This document shows positions 16,135-23,761 of a stretch of 64,000 bases of DNA, one piece after another. Under the pieces are notes generated by a model. It saw nothing but the letters and a program-made list of their open reading frames with translations. It was not told the origin of the DNA and searched no databases. How positions within the stretch are numbered: the first letter of the stretch is position 1; each line of letters starts with the position of its first letter. The stretch covers positions 1 through 64,000 of the forward strand of contig NZ_LSIF01000065.1 of NCBI RefSeq assembly GCF_001556105.1, in the 5' to 3' direction. This DNA comes from Pseudoxanthomonas mexicana (lineage in GTDB: Bacteria; Pseudomonadota; Gammaproteobacteria; Xanthomonadales; Xanthomonadaceae). Made by a program: the position numbers and the translations under genes.

Positions 16135-17201
16135 CGTGCGCGCTGGCCCAGCCAGTGATGGATCGCCGTCGGCACCTCGCGCTGGGCGCGGCTGGAGACG
16201 TAGATGCCGATATGCCCGCCCTTGAAGCTCAGCTCGGTGTAGTCGGCGGTACCCACCACGTCCTTCAGCGCGCGCGAGGCATCCGGCGGCACCAGGTGGT
16301 CCTGCTCGGCGTAGATGTTCAGCACCGGCATGTCGACGAAGCCTAGGTCTACCGCTTCGCCACCGATCTCGATACCGCCCTTGATGAAGCCGTTGCGCTG
16401 GTAGAACTGGGTGATGAACTGCTTGAACGCCTCGCCCGCCAGGTCCGGCGAATCGAAGATCCATTTCTCCATGCGCAGGAAATCCTCGATCGCCCGCTTG
16501 TCGTCGAGGATGTCCACCAGGCCCACGTATTTCTGCAGGTTCAGCCGGAACGGCTTCAGCATCAGGTAGCAGGCATTCATCATGTCGGCGGGCACGTTGC
16601 CCAGCGCGTCGACGAACAGGTCAACGTCCAGCTCGCGCGTCCAGTGCGACAGCATGTTGTCCGGCGTGTGGAAATCCACCGGCGTGACCATGGTGATCAG
16701 GTTCTTGACCTTCTCCCGATGCAGCGATGAGTAGCACAGCGAGAACGCACCGCCCTGGCAGATACCGAGCACGTTGATGGCGTCGCGGCCGCTGCTGTCG
16801 CGCAGATGATCCACCGCGCCGTCGATGAAGCGGTTGATGTAGTCGTCGAGTTCGAGGAAGCGGTCCGAGCGGTCCGGATAGCCCCAGTCGATGACGTAGA
16901 CGTCCTCGCCCTGGGCCAGCAGCCCCTTCACCAGCGAGCGGTCGTGCTGCAGGTCCACCATGTACGGCCGGTTGACCAGCGCGTAGACGATCAGCAGCGG
17001 AATCTTCGCGGTCGGCGCCTTCTCGCCGATGAAGCGGTACAGCACGACCTTGCCGTCGCGCCAGACTTCCTGCTTCTGGGTGGCGCCGTAGTGGACGTCC
17101 TCCACTTCCGGCAACGTATGCAGGCCGGCGGACAGCTTCTGCGTCAGCGTGGTGGCCTCGTGTGCCAGCGCTTCGGCACTGAAGTTGAGCGGTCCGTTCA
17201 T
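16131..17201 (-). CDS. phaC: class III polyhydroxyalkanoate synthase catalytic subunit
   Basis: This 356-residue alpha/beta-hydrolase-fold protein is the PhaC subunit of class III PHA synthase, which polymerises (R)-3-hydroxyacyl-CoA into storage polyester at granule surfaces. The lipase-like box GICQGG holds the catalytic cysteine at residue 148. The aspartate follows in YAEQDHLVPP (about 300) and the histidine in FKGGHIGIY (about 330). IDWGYPDRSDRF is typical of the family. At about 355 residues it is the short class III form, which needs PhaE. phaE lies directly upstream with a 4-base overlap. Confidence 0.95.
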   Translation of the reverse strand: MNGPLNFSAEALAHEATTLTQKLSAGLHTLPEVEDVHYGATQKQEVWRDGKVVLYRFIGEKAPTAKIPLLIVYALVNRPYMVDLQHDRSLVKGLLAQGEDVYVIDWGYPDRSDRFLELDDYINRFIDGAVDHLRDSSGRDAINVLGICQGGAFSLCYSSLHREKVKNLITMVTPVDFHTPDNMLSHWTRELDVDLFVDALGNVPADMMNACYLMLKPFRLNLQKYVGLVDILDDKRAIEDFLRMEKWIFDSPDLAGEAFKQFITQFYQRNGFIKGGIEIGGEAVDLGFVDMPVLNIYAEQDHLVPPDASRALKDVVGTADYTELSFKGGHIGIYVSSRAQREVPTAIHHWLGQRAR

Positions 17202-18526
17202 TTGCCTTTACCCCGCTTCGTCTTCTTGTCGGCTTTCGGGGCGGTCGCTCCGCGCGTGGCATTGCGTGCCACCCAGTCCTTCATCGAGACGACCGACGTC
17301 GGCTTCGTGGCGGGTGCGACGGCCTTCTTCAGCGATTTCGTGGCAGGCGCCTTCGCAACCTTGGCGACGGTCTTCCTGGCCTTGGCCGGCTTTCGCGGGA
17401 CCGCCGGAACAGCCGCAGGCAGGCGCGCCTGCTTGGTCGCCACGGGTGCCGCAGCGGCTACCGCGCGTCGTGCACGCTTCTTCGGTGCCGTCTTCTTGGC
17501 CACTGCACGCTTCTTGGGCACGGCCTTCGGCGTCGGTGCCGGCTTGCGGCGGGAAGGCACTTCGACGACGACTGTCTCCACCGGCTCGACAGCACGCGCT
17601 GCCGGTGTACGACGCATGGGCGCCGCCTGCGCGCGCGTCAGCTTGCGCAGCGCGCGTTCCAGTTCGACGATCTTGCGGTGGGCGGAATCGACTTCCGTCC
17701 GCGTCGGCATGCCGAACTGCGAGCAGACCTGTTCGACCTCGCGCTGCACGCCCAGCCGCAAGCGAGCCTGCGCATTCGCCAGCCCGCCGAACGCGTGGCG
17801 GAAGTCGGTGGACATGGCGACCTGCGCGTACGCCTCTTCGGCCGCATCGATCCAGAGGTCGAACAGTGCTCGCGTGTTCTGCAACTGGCGACCGGGTTCG
17901 GCATGGTCGCTCAGCTTGCGCTCGAAGCGTGCGAACGCATCCTGCGCCACCTGCAGCATCAGCTGGTCGTATTCACCGACCTGGCGCTGATAGTCCTGGT
18001 ACGCCTGCGCCAGTTGCTGCCAGCGCTCCTGGTGCTCGCGCGACAGCCCGAACGTCGGCAGATGCGCCCACTTGCCACCGTCGCGCTGCAGGTTCTCCAG
18101 CCACGGACGCATCTGCTGGATCCAGCCGTCGAGCCCGTGCGCGCCACCCTGCATGCTGCGGAAGATGTCGGCGAACGGGTTGTGGGCCGACGTGGGCTCG
18201 GCCATGCCGAGCGCAGAGCGCCAGGCGCGGCCGATGTCGGTGGCGTCGTGGTCGCGCCCGGTGAACTGCGCGGCGACCTGCTGCATCTGCCCGAACCACT
18301 GGCTGGCCTGCCGCTGGAAGCGGCCGACGGCCTCGTCGACCTGGGGCTGCCCGCCGGGCACCAGCTTCGACCACCAGTCGACCGTCTGCTGCCACCCGGG
18401 CGCCGTGCCGGGCATGGACATCGTCGGCGTTGCGCCGGCCTGCCGCAGGGCATCGCCCCACAGGCTCCAGTACTGCTGGGCGACCGATTCGAAATCGCCC
18501 GGCCACGGTGGAACGGAATTTGCCAT
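17198..18526 (-). CDS. phaE: class III PHA synthase subunit PhaE with basic tail
   Basis: This 442-residue protein is the PhaE partner of PhaC. The region to about residue 290 is helical and Trp/Gln-rich (WWSKLVPGG, WIQQMRPWLENLQ, DAFARFERKLSDHAEP, LWIDAAEEAYAQVAMS), as in PhaE. From about 300 to the end it switches to an Ala/Lys/Pro-rich basic tail (KAVPKKRAVAKKTAPKKRARR and similar blocks), resembling histone H1-like and PhaF-type DNA-binding tails. Typical PhaE proteins end near 330-360 residues. The tail may tether granules to the nucleoid. The gene overlaps phaC (ATGA). Confidence 0.9.
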   Translation of the reverse strand: MANSVPPWPGDFESVAQQYWSLWGDALRQAGATPTMSMPGTAPGWQQTVDWWSKLVPGGQPQVDEAVGRFQRQASQWFGQMQQVAAQFTGRDHDATDIGRAWRSALGMAEPTSAHNPFADIFRSMQGGAHGLDGWIQQMRPWLENLQRDGGKWAHLPTFGLSREHQERWQQLAQAYQDYQRQVGEYDQLMLQVAQDAFARFERKLSDHAEPGRQLQNTRALFDLWIDAAEEAYAQVAMSTDFRHAFGGLANAQARLRLGVQREVEQVCSQFGMPTRTEVDSAHRKIVELERALRKLTRAQAAPMRRTPAARAVEPVETVVVEVPSRRKPAPTPKAVPKKRAVAKKTAPKKRARRAVAAAAPVATKQARLPAAVPAVPRKPAKARKTVAKVAKAPATKSLKKAVAPATKPTSVVSMKDWVARNATRGATAPKADKKTKRGKGK

Positions 18527-18596
18527 GTGCCCTCCCTTTCCCGACCGATTCTAGCCGCGGCCGGCGGCGCGTGCATGACGCGCCTTCACCTCACGG

Positions 18597-19211
18597 TCAA
18601 GGCTTGGGAATGCGCAGCGTCTTGCTGATCATCAGCGTGCCGGACACCGCGAACAGCAGCACCAGCGGATGCAGCAGCCACGGCCCCAGCCTCAGTGAGC
18701 CCAGCCACAGCGCCGGCCCCACATGGCCCAGGTACACCGCGATCGCCAGCAGCACCACCAGCAGCAGGCTGGTGGGAATCGGCGTGCCTTCGAAATACTT
18801 CACCTTGTCGCTGCCGTCGGCCAGCGACTCGGCGGTGACGTTGTAGCGAGCCAGCCGGCTGACGCCGCACGCGACGAAGTACGACAGTACCAGCCAGTCC
18901 CAGCCGCCCTGCATGCCGCAGGCGTAGGCCAGCGCGGCCGGGGCCACGCCGAAGGAGATGACGTCGGCCAGCGAATCCAGCTCGCGCCCCAGCACCGAGG
19001 CCTGGTTGCGCCAACGCGCCACCCGGCCGTCCAGCGCGTCGAAGATGAAGGCCAGCGGGATCAGCGCCATGCCGATCATCAGGTCGCGCAGGATGCCCTC
19101 CTGCAGGAAGCGCATCGCCGCGAAGATCGCGCCGGTACCGCAGAACGCATTGCCCAGCGTGAACCAGTCGGCCAGTTGGAAGTCGCGGATCATCGAGAAG
19201 TGTCGGGACAT
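18597..19211 (-). CDS. pssA: CDP-alcohol phosphatidyltransferase (PssA type)
   Basis: The 204-residue integral membrane enzyme has the CDP-alcohol phosphotransferase signature DALDGRVARW, a spacer, then GRELDSLADVISFG, fitting DGxxAR...Gx3Dx3D with both catalytic aspartates. It has several membrane segments. It most resembles CDP-diacylglycerol-serine O-phosphatidyltransferase, which makes phosphatidylserine for phosphatidylethanolamine. Other alcohols cannot be excluded from sequence, and the protein is shorter than some PssA enzymes. A REP pair lies just upstream. Confidence 0.8.
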   Translation of the reverse strand: MSRHFSMIRDFQLADWFTLGNAFCGTGAIFAAMRFLQEGILRDLMIGMALIPLAFIFDALDGRVARWRNQASVLGRELDSLADVISFGVAPAALAYACGMQGGWDWLVLSYFVACGVSRLARYNVTAESLADGSDKVKYFEGTPIPTSLLLVVLLAIAVYLGHVGPALWLGSLRLGPWLLHPLVLLFAVSGTLMISKTLRIPKP

Positions 19212-19290
19212 GGCGGCAGTCGTGACCGGGGACGGCCTACAGGGTAAGCCGAACCGGGTGAAGCCGTCGTGGGCGCACCGCTTGCTCTTG

Positions 19291-19361
19291 GTGTGGGAGC
19301 GACGTCAGTCGCGATCGACGATGCCCCGGGACTGCATCGCGACTCACGTCGCTCCCACACC
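19291..19361. repeat. REP inverted pair (BIME-like)
   Basis: TGTGGGAGCGACGTCAGTCG (from 19292) and its inverted counterpart CGACTCACGTCGCTCCCACA (to 19359) face each other across about 20 bases. The same 22-24 base unit recurs at 23110 and in a pair at 23674-23761. This is the arrangement of REP/BIME elements. It lies between pssA and the 3' end of the oligomer hydrolase gene. Confidence 0.85.
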
Positions 19362-19370
19362 TGGATCCAT

Positions 19371-21206
19371 TTACCGCGGAATCGCCAGCTGGCTGGCCTC
19401 CACACTGCCCGTGCCCCGCGGCTGCGCGCTGATCAGCGCATTCGCCGGCAGTTCGCGGCTGCCGTCCAACGTGGCATTGACCTGATCCAACGCCGCGTAG
19501 ACATACGGCAGCAGCGGCACATAGCGGGCGCCGTAGGCCGGCAGTGCAAGGAAGCCATCGAAGTGCTGAGCGTGGCGGACCTGCCAGTAGCGCACATCGG
19601 GGTTGGCCGCGCGTGCCGCGGCGACGTAAGGCGCGCTGGAGAACGCCGGCGGGACGAGACCGTCGTCCAGGCCATGGATCACCACGACCGGTCGGCGTGT
19701 CTTCGGAAAGCGCGCCGCGGTCTGCGCGATGCCGGCCTGCACACGGCGCGCGTCGTCGGTACTTCTGGTCTGCAGCGCGCGCAGGCACTGCAGGCCCGGC
19801 AGGGTGAAGTCCGGCGGCGCCAGCGTCGTATCGACGATGCCGACACCCGCGCCCGGCGGAATACCGCTACCCTCGGACCACCATGCGGCACGCTCGGCCG
19901 CCGTTGCCGCACGCGCAGAAAAATCGGCGTTCTGCGCCGAGAACGCGAAACCGCACGGGTGCTCACCCACACCATAACGGCCGTAGGCTGACGCATACGT
20001 CACCGCCACTGCGCGCCACAGGTCGAAGCCCACGCTCAACGCGCCGGCGACCAGCGCCTCGTCGGTCCAGCCGTTCGCTTTCAGTTGCGCATGCGCCGAA
20101 GCGGCCTGCGCCTTCGCATCCGCACCGGTGACGAGACCCGCCGCCTTCAGCGTGGCGCAGCGCGCCGTCCACAGCGGTTCGACCTGCGCACGCAGCGGTG
20201 GCTGCGGCAGGGCATCCACCGGCAGGTCCAGCAGCGCGCACGGCATCAGCAGCGCAGCCTCGGTGGTGTAGTCGTACAGCGAACGCGCGCCGGGTGCGTC
20301 GGCGGCGTAGATGTTCGGTTCGCCGGCGACCACGGCATCCAGCCATCCGCCCTCTTCCTCGCTGGCGCGCAGCACCGCACCACCGCCATTGGAAATGCCG
20401 ACCGCGATGACGCGCGTATTGTCGAAACGGAACGGCGCCGCCTGCGGGAACGCCTGGTCCAGCGCAGCCAGTGCGAATTCCGCGGCCTGCTTCACGTGAC
20501 GGCCCCAATCCGCTTCCGGGTTGTCCTTGGAATGCGCGTGTTTGACCGCGACACCGCTGGCGCCGACCGGCGCGTCGGGCGTAAAGGCGAGCGTGTCGAC
20601 GCCGAGTTCGCCGATCGTGCCGTCCTCGCGTGCACCGCGCTGATCGGTCAGGTCGAAGTAGTCCGTGCCGGCGCCCTTGTCGGTGTAGGCGACCGCGCAG
20701 CCCTTCGGCAGCGCCCACGGCGCGGCGACGGCGATGGCGCCGTAGACGCCGCGCGAGCCGGACGAGGCGGTGACGACAACGCAGCGCTTGTTCGCATCGA
20801 AGTTGTCCGGCACCTGCACCAGCACGCGGTGCGGCTGCTTGGCGCCGGGCACCGTCGCCACTGCCGAGTATTCGCGACCCGGTGCGCTGGTCACGCTGCC
20901 GTAGGCCTGACCGTAGCTGCCGGTCAGCGACAGGTCGGCGATGCCGCGCCAGTTCGCCCAGATCGCGCGACGGCGCAGTTCTTCCGGGGTCGGGTTGGCA
21001 GGATCAGCGAACGCGGGCGCTGCCATCGCGCGAAGGCCGTCCAGGCCCAGGCCGGCGGTGAGCAGGTCGTCGGTACCACGATGCTCGGTGACGCGCTGGG
21101 GCTGGATCATGTGGGCCACCGCTTCGGGCTTGGGCGGCGCGCTGCTGCAGGCGGCGAGCGCCGCGCCGAGCAACAGGCCGCAGGAAATGCGCGTCTTCGC
21201 GTTCAT
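19371..21206 (-). CDS. D-(-)-3-hydroxybutyrate oligomer hydrolase
   Basis: This 611-residue exported protein matches the 3HB-oligomer hydrolase family, which cleaves short 3-hydroxybutyrate oligomers to monomers. It has a lipoprotein-type signal with lipobox (GAALAACSS), so it is probably tethered to the outer or inner membrane. The nucleophile is in the lipase box AVGISNGGGAVL. VVVIHGLDDGLVPPAF and WQVRHAQHFDGFL hold the later aspartate and histidine. CVVVTASSGSRGVYG is also characteristic. It is divergent from 3-hydroxybutyrate dehydrogenase across 133 bases containing a GTAC-N4-GTAC site. Confidence 0.93.
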   Translation of the reverse strand: MNAKTRISCGLLLGAALAACSSAPPKPEAVAHMIQPQRVTEHRGTDDLLTAGLGLDGLRAMAAPAFADPANPTPEELRRRAIWANWRGIADLSLTGSYGQAYGSVTSAPGREYSAVATVPGAKQPHRVLVQVPDNFDANKRCVVVTASSGSRGVYGAIAVAAPWALPKGCAVAYTDKGAGTDYFDLTDQRGAREDGTIGELGVDTLAFTPDAPVGASGVAVKHAHSKDNPEADWGRHVKQAAEFALAALDQAFPQAAPFRFDNTRVIAVGISNGGGAVLRASEEEGGWLDAVVAGEPNIYAADAPGARSLYDYTTEAALLMPCALLDLPVDALPQPPLRAQVEPLWTARCATLKAAGLVTGADAKAQAASAHAQLKANGWTDEALVAGALSVGFDLWRAVAVTYASAYGRYGVGEHPCGFAFSAQNADFSARAATAAERAAWWSEGSGIPPGAGVGIVDTTLAPPDFTLPGLQCLRALQTRSTDDARRVQAGIAQTAARFPKTRRPVVVIHGLDDGLVPPAFSSAPYVAAARAANPDVRYWQVRHAQHFDGFLALPAYGARYVPLLPYVYAALDQVNATLDGSRELPANALISAQPRGTGSVEASQLAIPR

Positions 21207-21242
21207 GCGTGGAAAGCGTCCAGGGTTCCGGTCAGTGCCATG

Positions 21243-21314
21243 AAACTACCCTCCGCGGGAAGCGCCGTCATCGTACTTTGGTACCACGAACCGCGCGCGC
21301 CTGCCTGCTACCCT
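21243..21314. promoter_or_regulatory. divergent promoter region with GTAC-N4-GTAC site
   Basis: ATCGTACTTTGGTAC (21270-21284) contains two GTAC halves separated by 4 bases. It lies 64 bases from the oligomer hydrolase start and 55 from the bdhA start. On each side a TAnnnT hexamer that could serve as a -10 box follows: TAGTTT on the minus strand at 21248-21243 and TACCCT at 21309-21314. That places the site near -41 to -44 of both promoters, where an activator would touch RNA polymerase. An almost identical site lies at 29495. The promoters themselves are inferred. Confidence 0.6.
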
Positions 21315-21339
21315 AGCGACGACACGCAGGAGTTCCCCC

Positions 21340-22107
21340 ATGCAGCCTACCCACACCGTTCTCGTCACCGGCGCCGCCAGCGGCATCGGCGCCGGCATCG
21401 CCGCGCAACTGGCCGAAGCCGGCCGCCACGTGATCGTCAGCGATCTCAACCTCGATGCCGCCGCAGCGGTCGCCACGCAGATCCGCAGCGAGGGCGGTTC
21501 CGCGGAGGCCGTCGCGCTCGATGTCACCTCGCAGGCCAGCATCGACGCCGCGCTGGCGACGATCTCGCGGCCCATCGACGTGCTGGTCAACAATGCCGGC
21601 CTGCAGCATGTCTCGCCGCTGGAGGACTTCCCCATCGAGAAGTGGGATTTCCTGGTGCAGGTGATGCTGGTGGGCGTGGCGCGGCTGACCCGCGCCGTGC
21701 TGCCCGGCATGCGCGAACGCGGCTTCGGCCGCATCGTCAACATCGGCAGCATCCACGCGCTGGTCGCCAGCCCGTACAAGAGCGCCTACGTGGCGGCCAA
21801 GCACGGTCTGGTCGGCTTCTCCAAGGTGCTGGCGCTGGAAACCGCCGACACCGACATCACCATCAACACAGTGTGCCCCAGCTACGTGAAGACGCCGCTG
21901 GTGGACAAGCAGATCGCCGACCAGGCCCGCACGCGCGGCATCTCCGAGGCCGACGTGGTCAGCCAGGTCATGCTGAAGCCGATGCCGAAGGGCGTGTTCA
22001 TCGGCCTGGACGAACTGGCCGGCATCACGGCCTTCCTCACCTCGCCCGCCGCCCGCAACATCACCGGCCAGACGATCGTGGTGGACGGCGGCTGGACCGT
22101 GCAGTAA
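21340..22107 (+). CDS. bdhA: 3-hydroxybutyrate dehydrogenase
   Basis: This 255-residue SDR enzyme oxidises (R)-3-hydroxybutyrate to acetoacetate with NAD. The cofactor motif is VLVTGAASGIGAG, followed by DVLVNNAGLQHVSPLEDFP. The catalytic serine is in VNIGSIHALVASPYKSA and the dyad is YVAAK. INTVCPSYVKTPLVDKQI and the ending GQTIVVDGGWTVQ match 3-hydroxybutyrate dehydrogenases rather than generic SDRs. CAGGAG precedes the start. It lies 10 bases before the response regulator gene, so the enzyme and regulator share an mRNA. Confidence 0.93.
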   Translation: MQPTHTVLVTGAASGIGAGIAAQLAEAGRHVIVSDLNLDAAAAVATQIRSEGGSAEAVALDVTSQASIDAALATISRPIDVLVNNAGLQHVSPLEDFPIEKWDFLVQVMLVGVARLTRAVLPGMRERGFGRIVNIGSIHALVASPYKSAYVAAKHGLVGFSKVLALETADTDITINTVCPSYVKTPLVDKQIADQARTRGISEADVVSQVMLKPMPKGVFIGLDELAGITAFLTSPAARNITGQTIVVDGGWTVQ

Positions 22108-22117
22108 GCCACACCGC

Positions 22118-22783
22118 ATGCCCCATCTGCTGATCGCCGACGACCATCCGCTGTTCCGTGCCGCCCTGCGTGGCGCGGCGGCCGATGCCGTGGCGCAGCT
22201 GTCGGTGCGCGAAGCGGAATCGCTGGATGGCGTCATCACCACGCTGGAAGCGCACGACGACATCGACCTGGTGCTGCTGGACCTGCACATGCCCGGCAAC
22301 CACGGGCTCGCCGGGCTGGCCGCGATCCGCGCGCAGTTCCCCGCGGTCGCCGTGGTGGTGGTATCCGCGAATGACGACCCGCGCGTGGTACGCCGCGCAC
22401 TCGATCACGGGGCCGCCGGTTATCTGCCGAAGAGCTCGGGCCTGGACGAACTGCGCGATGCCATCCGCAGCGTGCTCGCCTGCGAGCAGTGGCTGCCGGC
22501 GTCGCTGCGCAGTGCGGTGGCGCGTGCGCAGTCGTCGGAGCACGACACCGAACTGGCCGGCCGCCTCGCCAGCCTGTCCCCGCAGCAGTTCCGCGTGCTG
22601 ACGCTGGTGGCGCAAGGCCTGTTGAACAAGCAGATCGCCGATCGCCTCGACGTGCAGGAACGCACCGTCAAAGCGCATCTCTCCGCGATCTTCGACCGCC
22701 TGGGCGTGCGTAACCGCACCCAGGCCGGCGTGGTGCTGCGCGAACTGGAACTGGCGGACCCTGCAAGGCAGATCGAAGGCTGA
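22118..22783 (+). CDS. LuxR-type response regulator (CrbR/ErdR-like)
   Basis: This 221-residue NarL/FixJ-family regulator has a receiver (LLIADDHPLFR, phospho-acceptor in LVLLDLHMPGNHG, lysine in GYLPKSSG) and a C-terminal LuxR-type helix-turn-helix (LSPQQFRVLTLVAQGLLNKQIADRL, ERTVKAHLSAIFDRLGV). It resembles the AgmR/ErdR/CrbR group, whose partner kinases carry a sodium/solute symporter domain, exactly as in the kinase encoded at 23744-27088. It is co-transcribed with bdhA. I infer that it activates the 3-hydroxybutyrate genes, perhaps through the GTAC-N4-GTAC sites. Confidence 0.88.
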   Translation: MPHLLIADDHPLFRAALRGAAADAVAQLSVREAESLDGVITTLEAHDDIDLVLLDLHMPGNHGLAGLAAIRAQFPAVAVVVVSANDDPRVVRRALDHGAAGYLPKSSGLDELRDAIRSVLACEQWLPASLRSAVARAQSSEHDTELAGRLASLSPQQFRVLTLVAQGLLNKQIADRLDVQERTVKAHLSAIFDRLGVRNRTQAGVVLRELELADPARQIEG

Positions 22784-22863
22784 GGTTCCACGGCTGACGT
22801 GTTGCCCATCCGGGCGCGTTGCGACGCGTTCGACATCATTGCCGGCCGGGGGTTGAGGGGCGC

Positions 22864-22929
22864 GGCCAATATTTCGCCACCCCTCTTGACAGCGTTGCGC
22901 CGCAACGCGCGCCGGCGCTTATCCACACG
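22864..22929 (+). repeat. 66-base direct repeat, copy A, with DnaA box
   Basis: This copy begins GGCCAATATTTCGCCAC and ends with CTTATCCACACG. TTGACA is at 22886 and the perfect DnaA box TTATCCACA is at 22919-22927. The central part is GC-rich and self-complementary (GCGTTGCGCCGCAACGC). Copy B is 126 bases downstream with the same spacing of all shared blocks. Confidence 0.75.
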
Positions 22930-22989
22930 TTGGTCGACAGATCATCCACACCCGGTGTGGACAACCCGCTGACGGTCACGTCACGTGCT

Positions 22990-23055
22990 GGTCAAAATTT
23001 CGCCACACATCTTGACAGCCTTGCCACGCGTGGCGCGCAGGCGGTTATCCACATG
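22990..23055 (+). repeat. 66-base direct repeat, copy B, with DnaA box
   Basis: This copy begins GGTCAAAATTTCGCCAC and ends GGTTATCCACATG. TTGACA is at 23012 and TTATCCACA at 23045-23053. The GC-rich centre differs in sequence from copy A but keeps a similar inverted-repeat character (GCCACGCGTGGC). That suggests the structure matters more than the exact bases. Confidence 0.75.
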
Positions 23056-23109
23056 CTTTCCCCAACAATGCTCCACAGGCGATGTGGGCAAGTGCAGGTC
23101 GTGGAACGT

Positions 23110-23133
23110 ATCGCGACTGACGTCGCTCCCGCA
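23110..23133 (-). repeat. single REP unit
   Basis: ATCGCGACTGACGTCGCTCC is the minus-strand orientation of the REP unit found at 19291 and 23674. It stands alone, 9 bases beyond the stop codon of the Nudix gene, a usual location for REP elements at 3' ends of transcripts. Confidence 0.75.
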
Positions 23134-23142
23134 CCGGCAGCT

Positions 23143-23631
23143 TCAGATCCGCGAGCAGCTCCACGACACCATGCGGCCTTCGCGGTAAGGCATGACGCCG
23201 TGGAAGCCGCGCGGGTCCTCGTCGAACACCAGCGGCAGGAAGTGGCGGTCGCCGTCCCACAGCGGCAGGTCCAGGATCTTCTCCACCGGCACCCACTCCA
23301 GCGTGCCCTCGGGATTGGAGGCGAACGGCGTACCGCGGTAAGCGGTGATGACGAAGACGAAACCCAGCCAGTCCTCGCCCTGCTTGCCGAAGCCGGGCCA
23401 GCTGATCGTGCCGCGCAGCGTCATCGCGTCGCAGTCGATGCCGGCTTCCTCATGGATCTCACGGCGCATGCCGGCCACCACGTCCTCGTCGCGCTCGATC
23501 TTGCCGCCCAGGCCGTTGTACTTGCCCAGGTGCTGGTCGTCCGGGCGCGCGTTGCGATGGATCAGCAACACGTGCGAGCGATCGGGCGACAGCACGTAGC
23601 CGAGGGTGGCGACGATGGGGGTGTACGGCAT
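23143..23631 (-). CDS. Nudix hydrolase (MutT-like)
   Basis: This 162-residue protein has a full Nudix box, GKIERDEDVV continuing to REIHEEAGI, fitting Gx5Ex7REUxEExGU. VLLIHRNARPDDQHLGKYNGLGG just before it resembles MutT/8-oxo-dGTP diphosphatase-type enzymes, which cleanse oxidised nucleotides. The start at MPYTPIV was chosen because sequence further upstream enters the REP element. Substrate specificity cannot be read from sequence. The gene is downstream of the hybrid kinase gene on the same strand, with a REP pair between them. Confidence 0.88.
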   Translation of the reverse strand: MPYTPIVATLGYVLSPDRSHVLLIHRNARPDDQHLGKYNGLGGKIERDEDVVAGMRREIHEEAGIDCDAMTLRGTISWPGFGKQGEDWLGFVFVITAYRGTPFASNPEGTLEWVPVEKILDLPLWDGDRHFLPLVFDEDPRGFHGVMPYREGRMVSWSCSRI

Positions 23632-23673
23632 GCGCGAACTCCGGTTTCCAGACGCGCATTCTAGCGTTGGCGG

Positions 23674-23761
23674 TTGTGGGAGCGACGTGAGTCGCGATGG
23701 CGGACCAGGCGTGCGGACAGTCTCCGCACGCAACCATCGCGACTTACGTCGCTCCCACACC
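23674..23761. repeat. REP inverted pair overlapping a coding end
   Basis: TTGTGGGAGCGACGTGAGTC (from 23675) and the inverted CGACTTACGTCGCTCCCACA (to 23759) flank about 45 bases containing a smaller palindrome (GTGCGGACAG...TCTCCGCAC). The right-hand unit overlaps the end of the hybrid kinase gene and contains its TAA stop (23746-23744). Confidence 0.88.

Larger units (their letters stand above)
22784..23142. other. 359-base gap with duplicated element and DnaA boxes
   Basis: No gene is supported. Two 66-base copies (22864-22929 and 22990-23055, period 126) share an AATTTCGCCAC-like block, CTTGACAG and a terminal TTATCCACA at the same offsets (22 and 55 bases into each copy). TTATCCACA (22919-22927 and 23045-23053) is a perfect DnaA-box consensus. 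Between the copies a near-palindrome carries two one-mismatch boxes, TCATCCACA (22942) and TGTGGACAA (22956). A single REP unit follows at 23110-23133. Confidence 0.75.

Noticed and set aside
22886..23017. Promoters starting at the two TTGACA hexamers
   Set aside because: No TATAAT-like box lies 16-18 bases downstream of either; the hexamers are part of the duplicated element.
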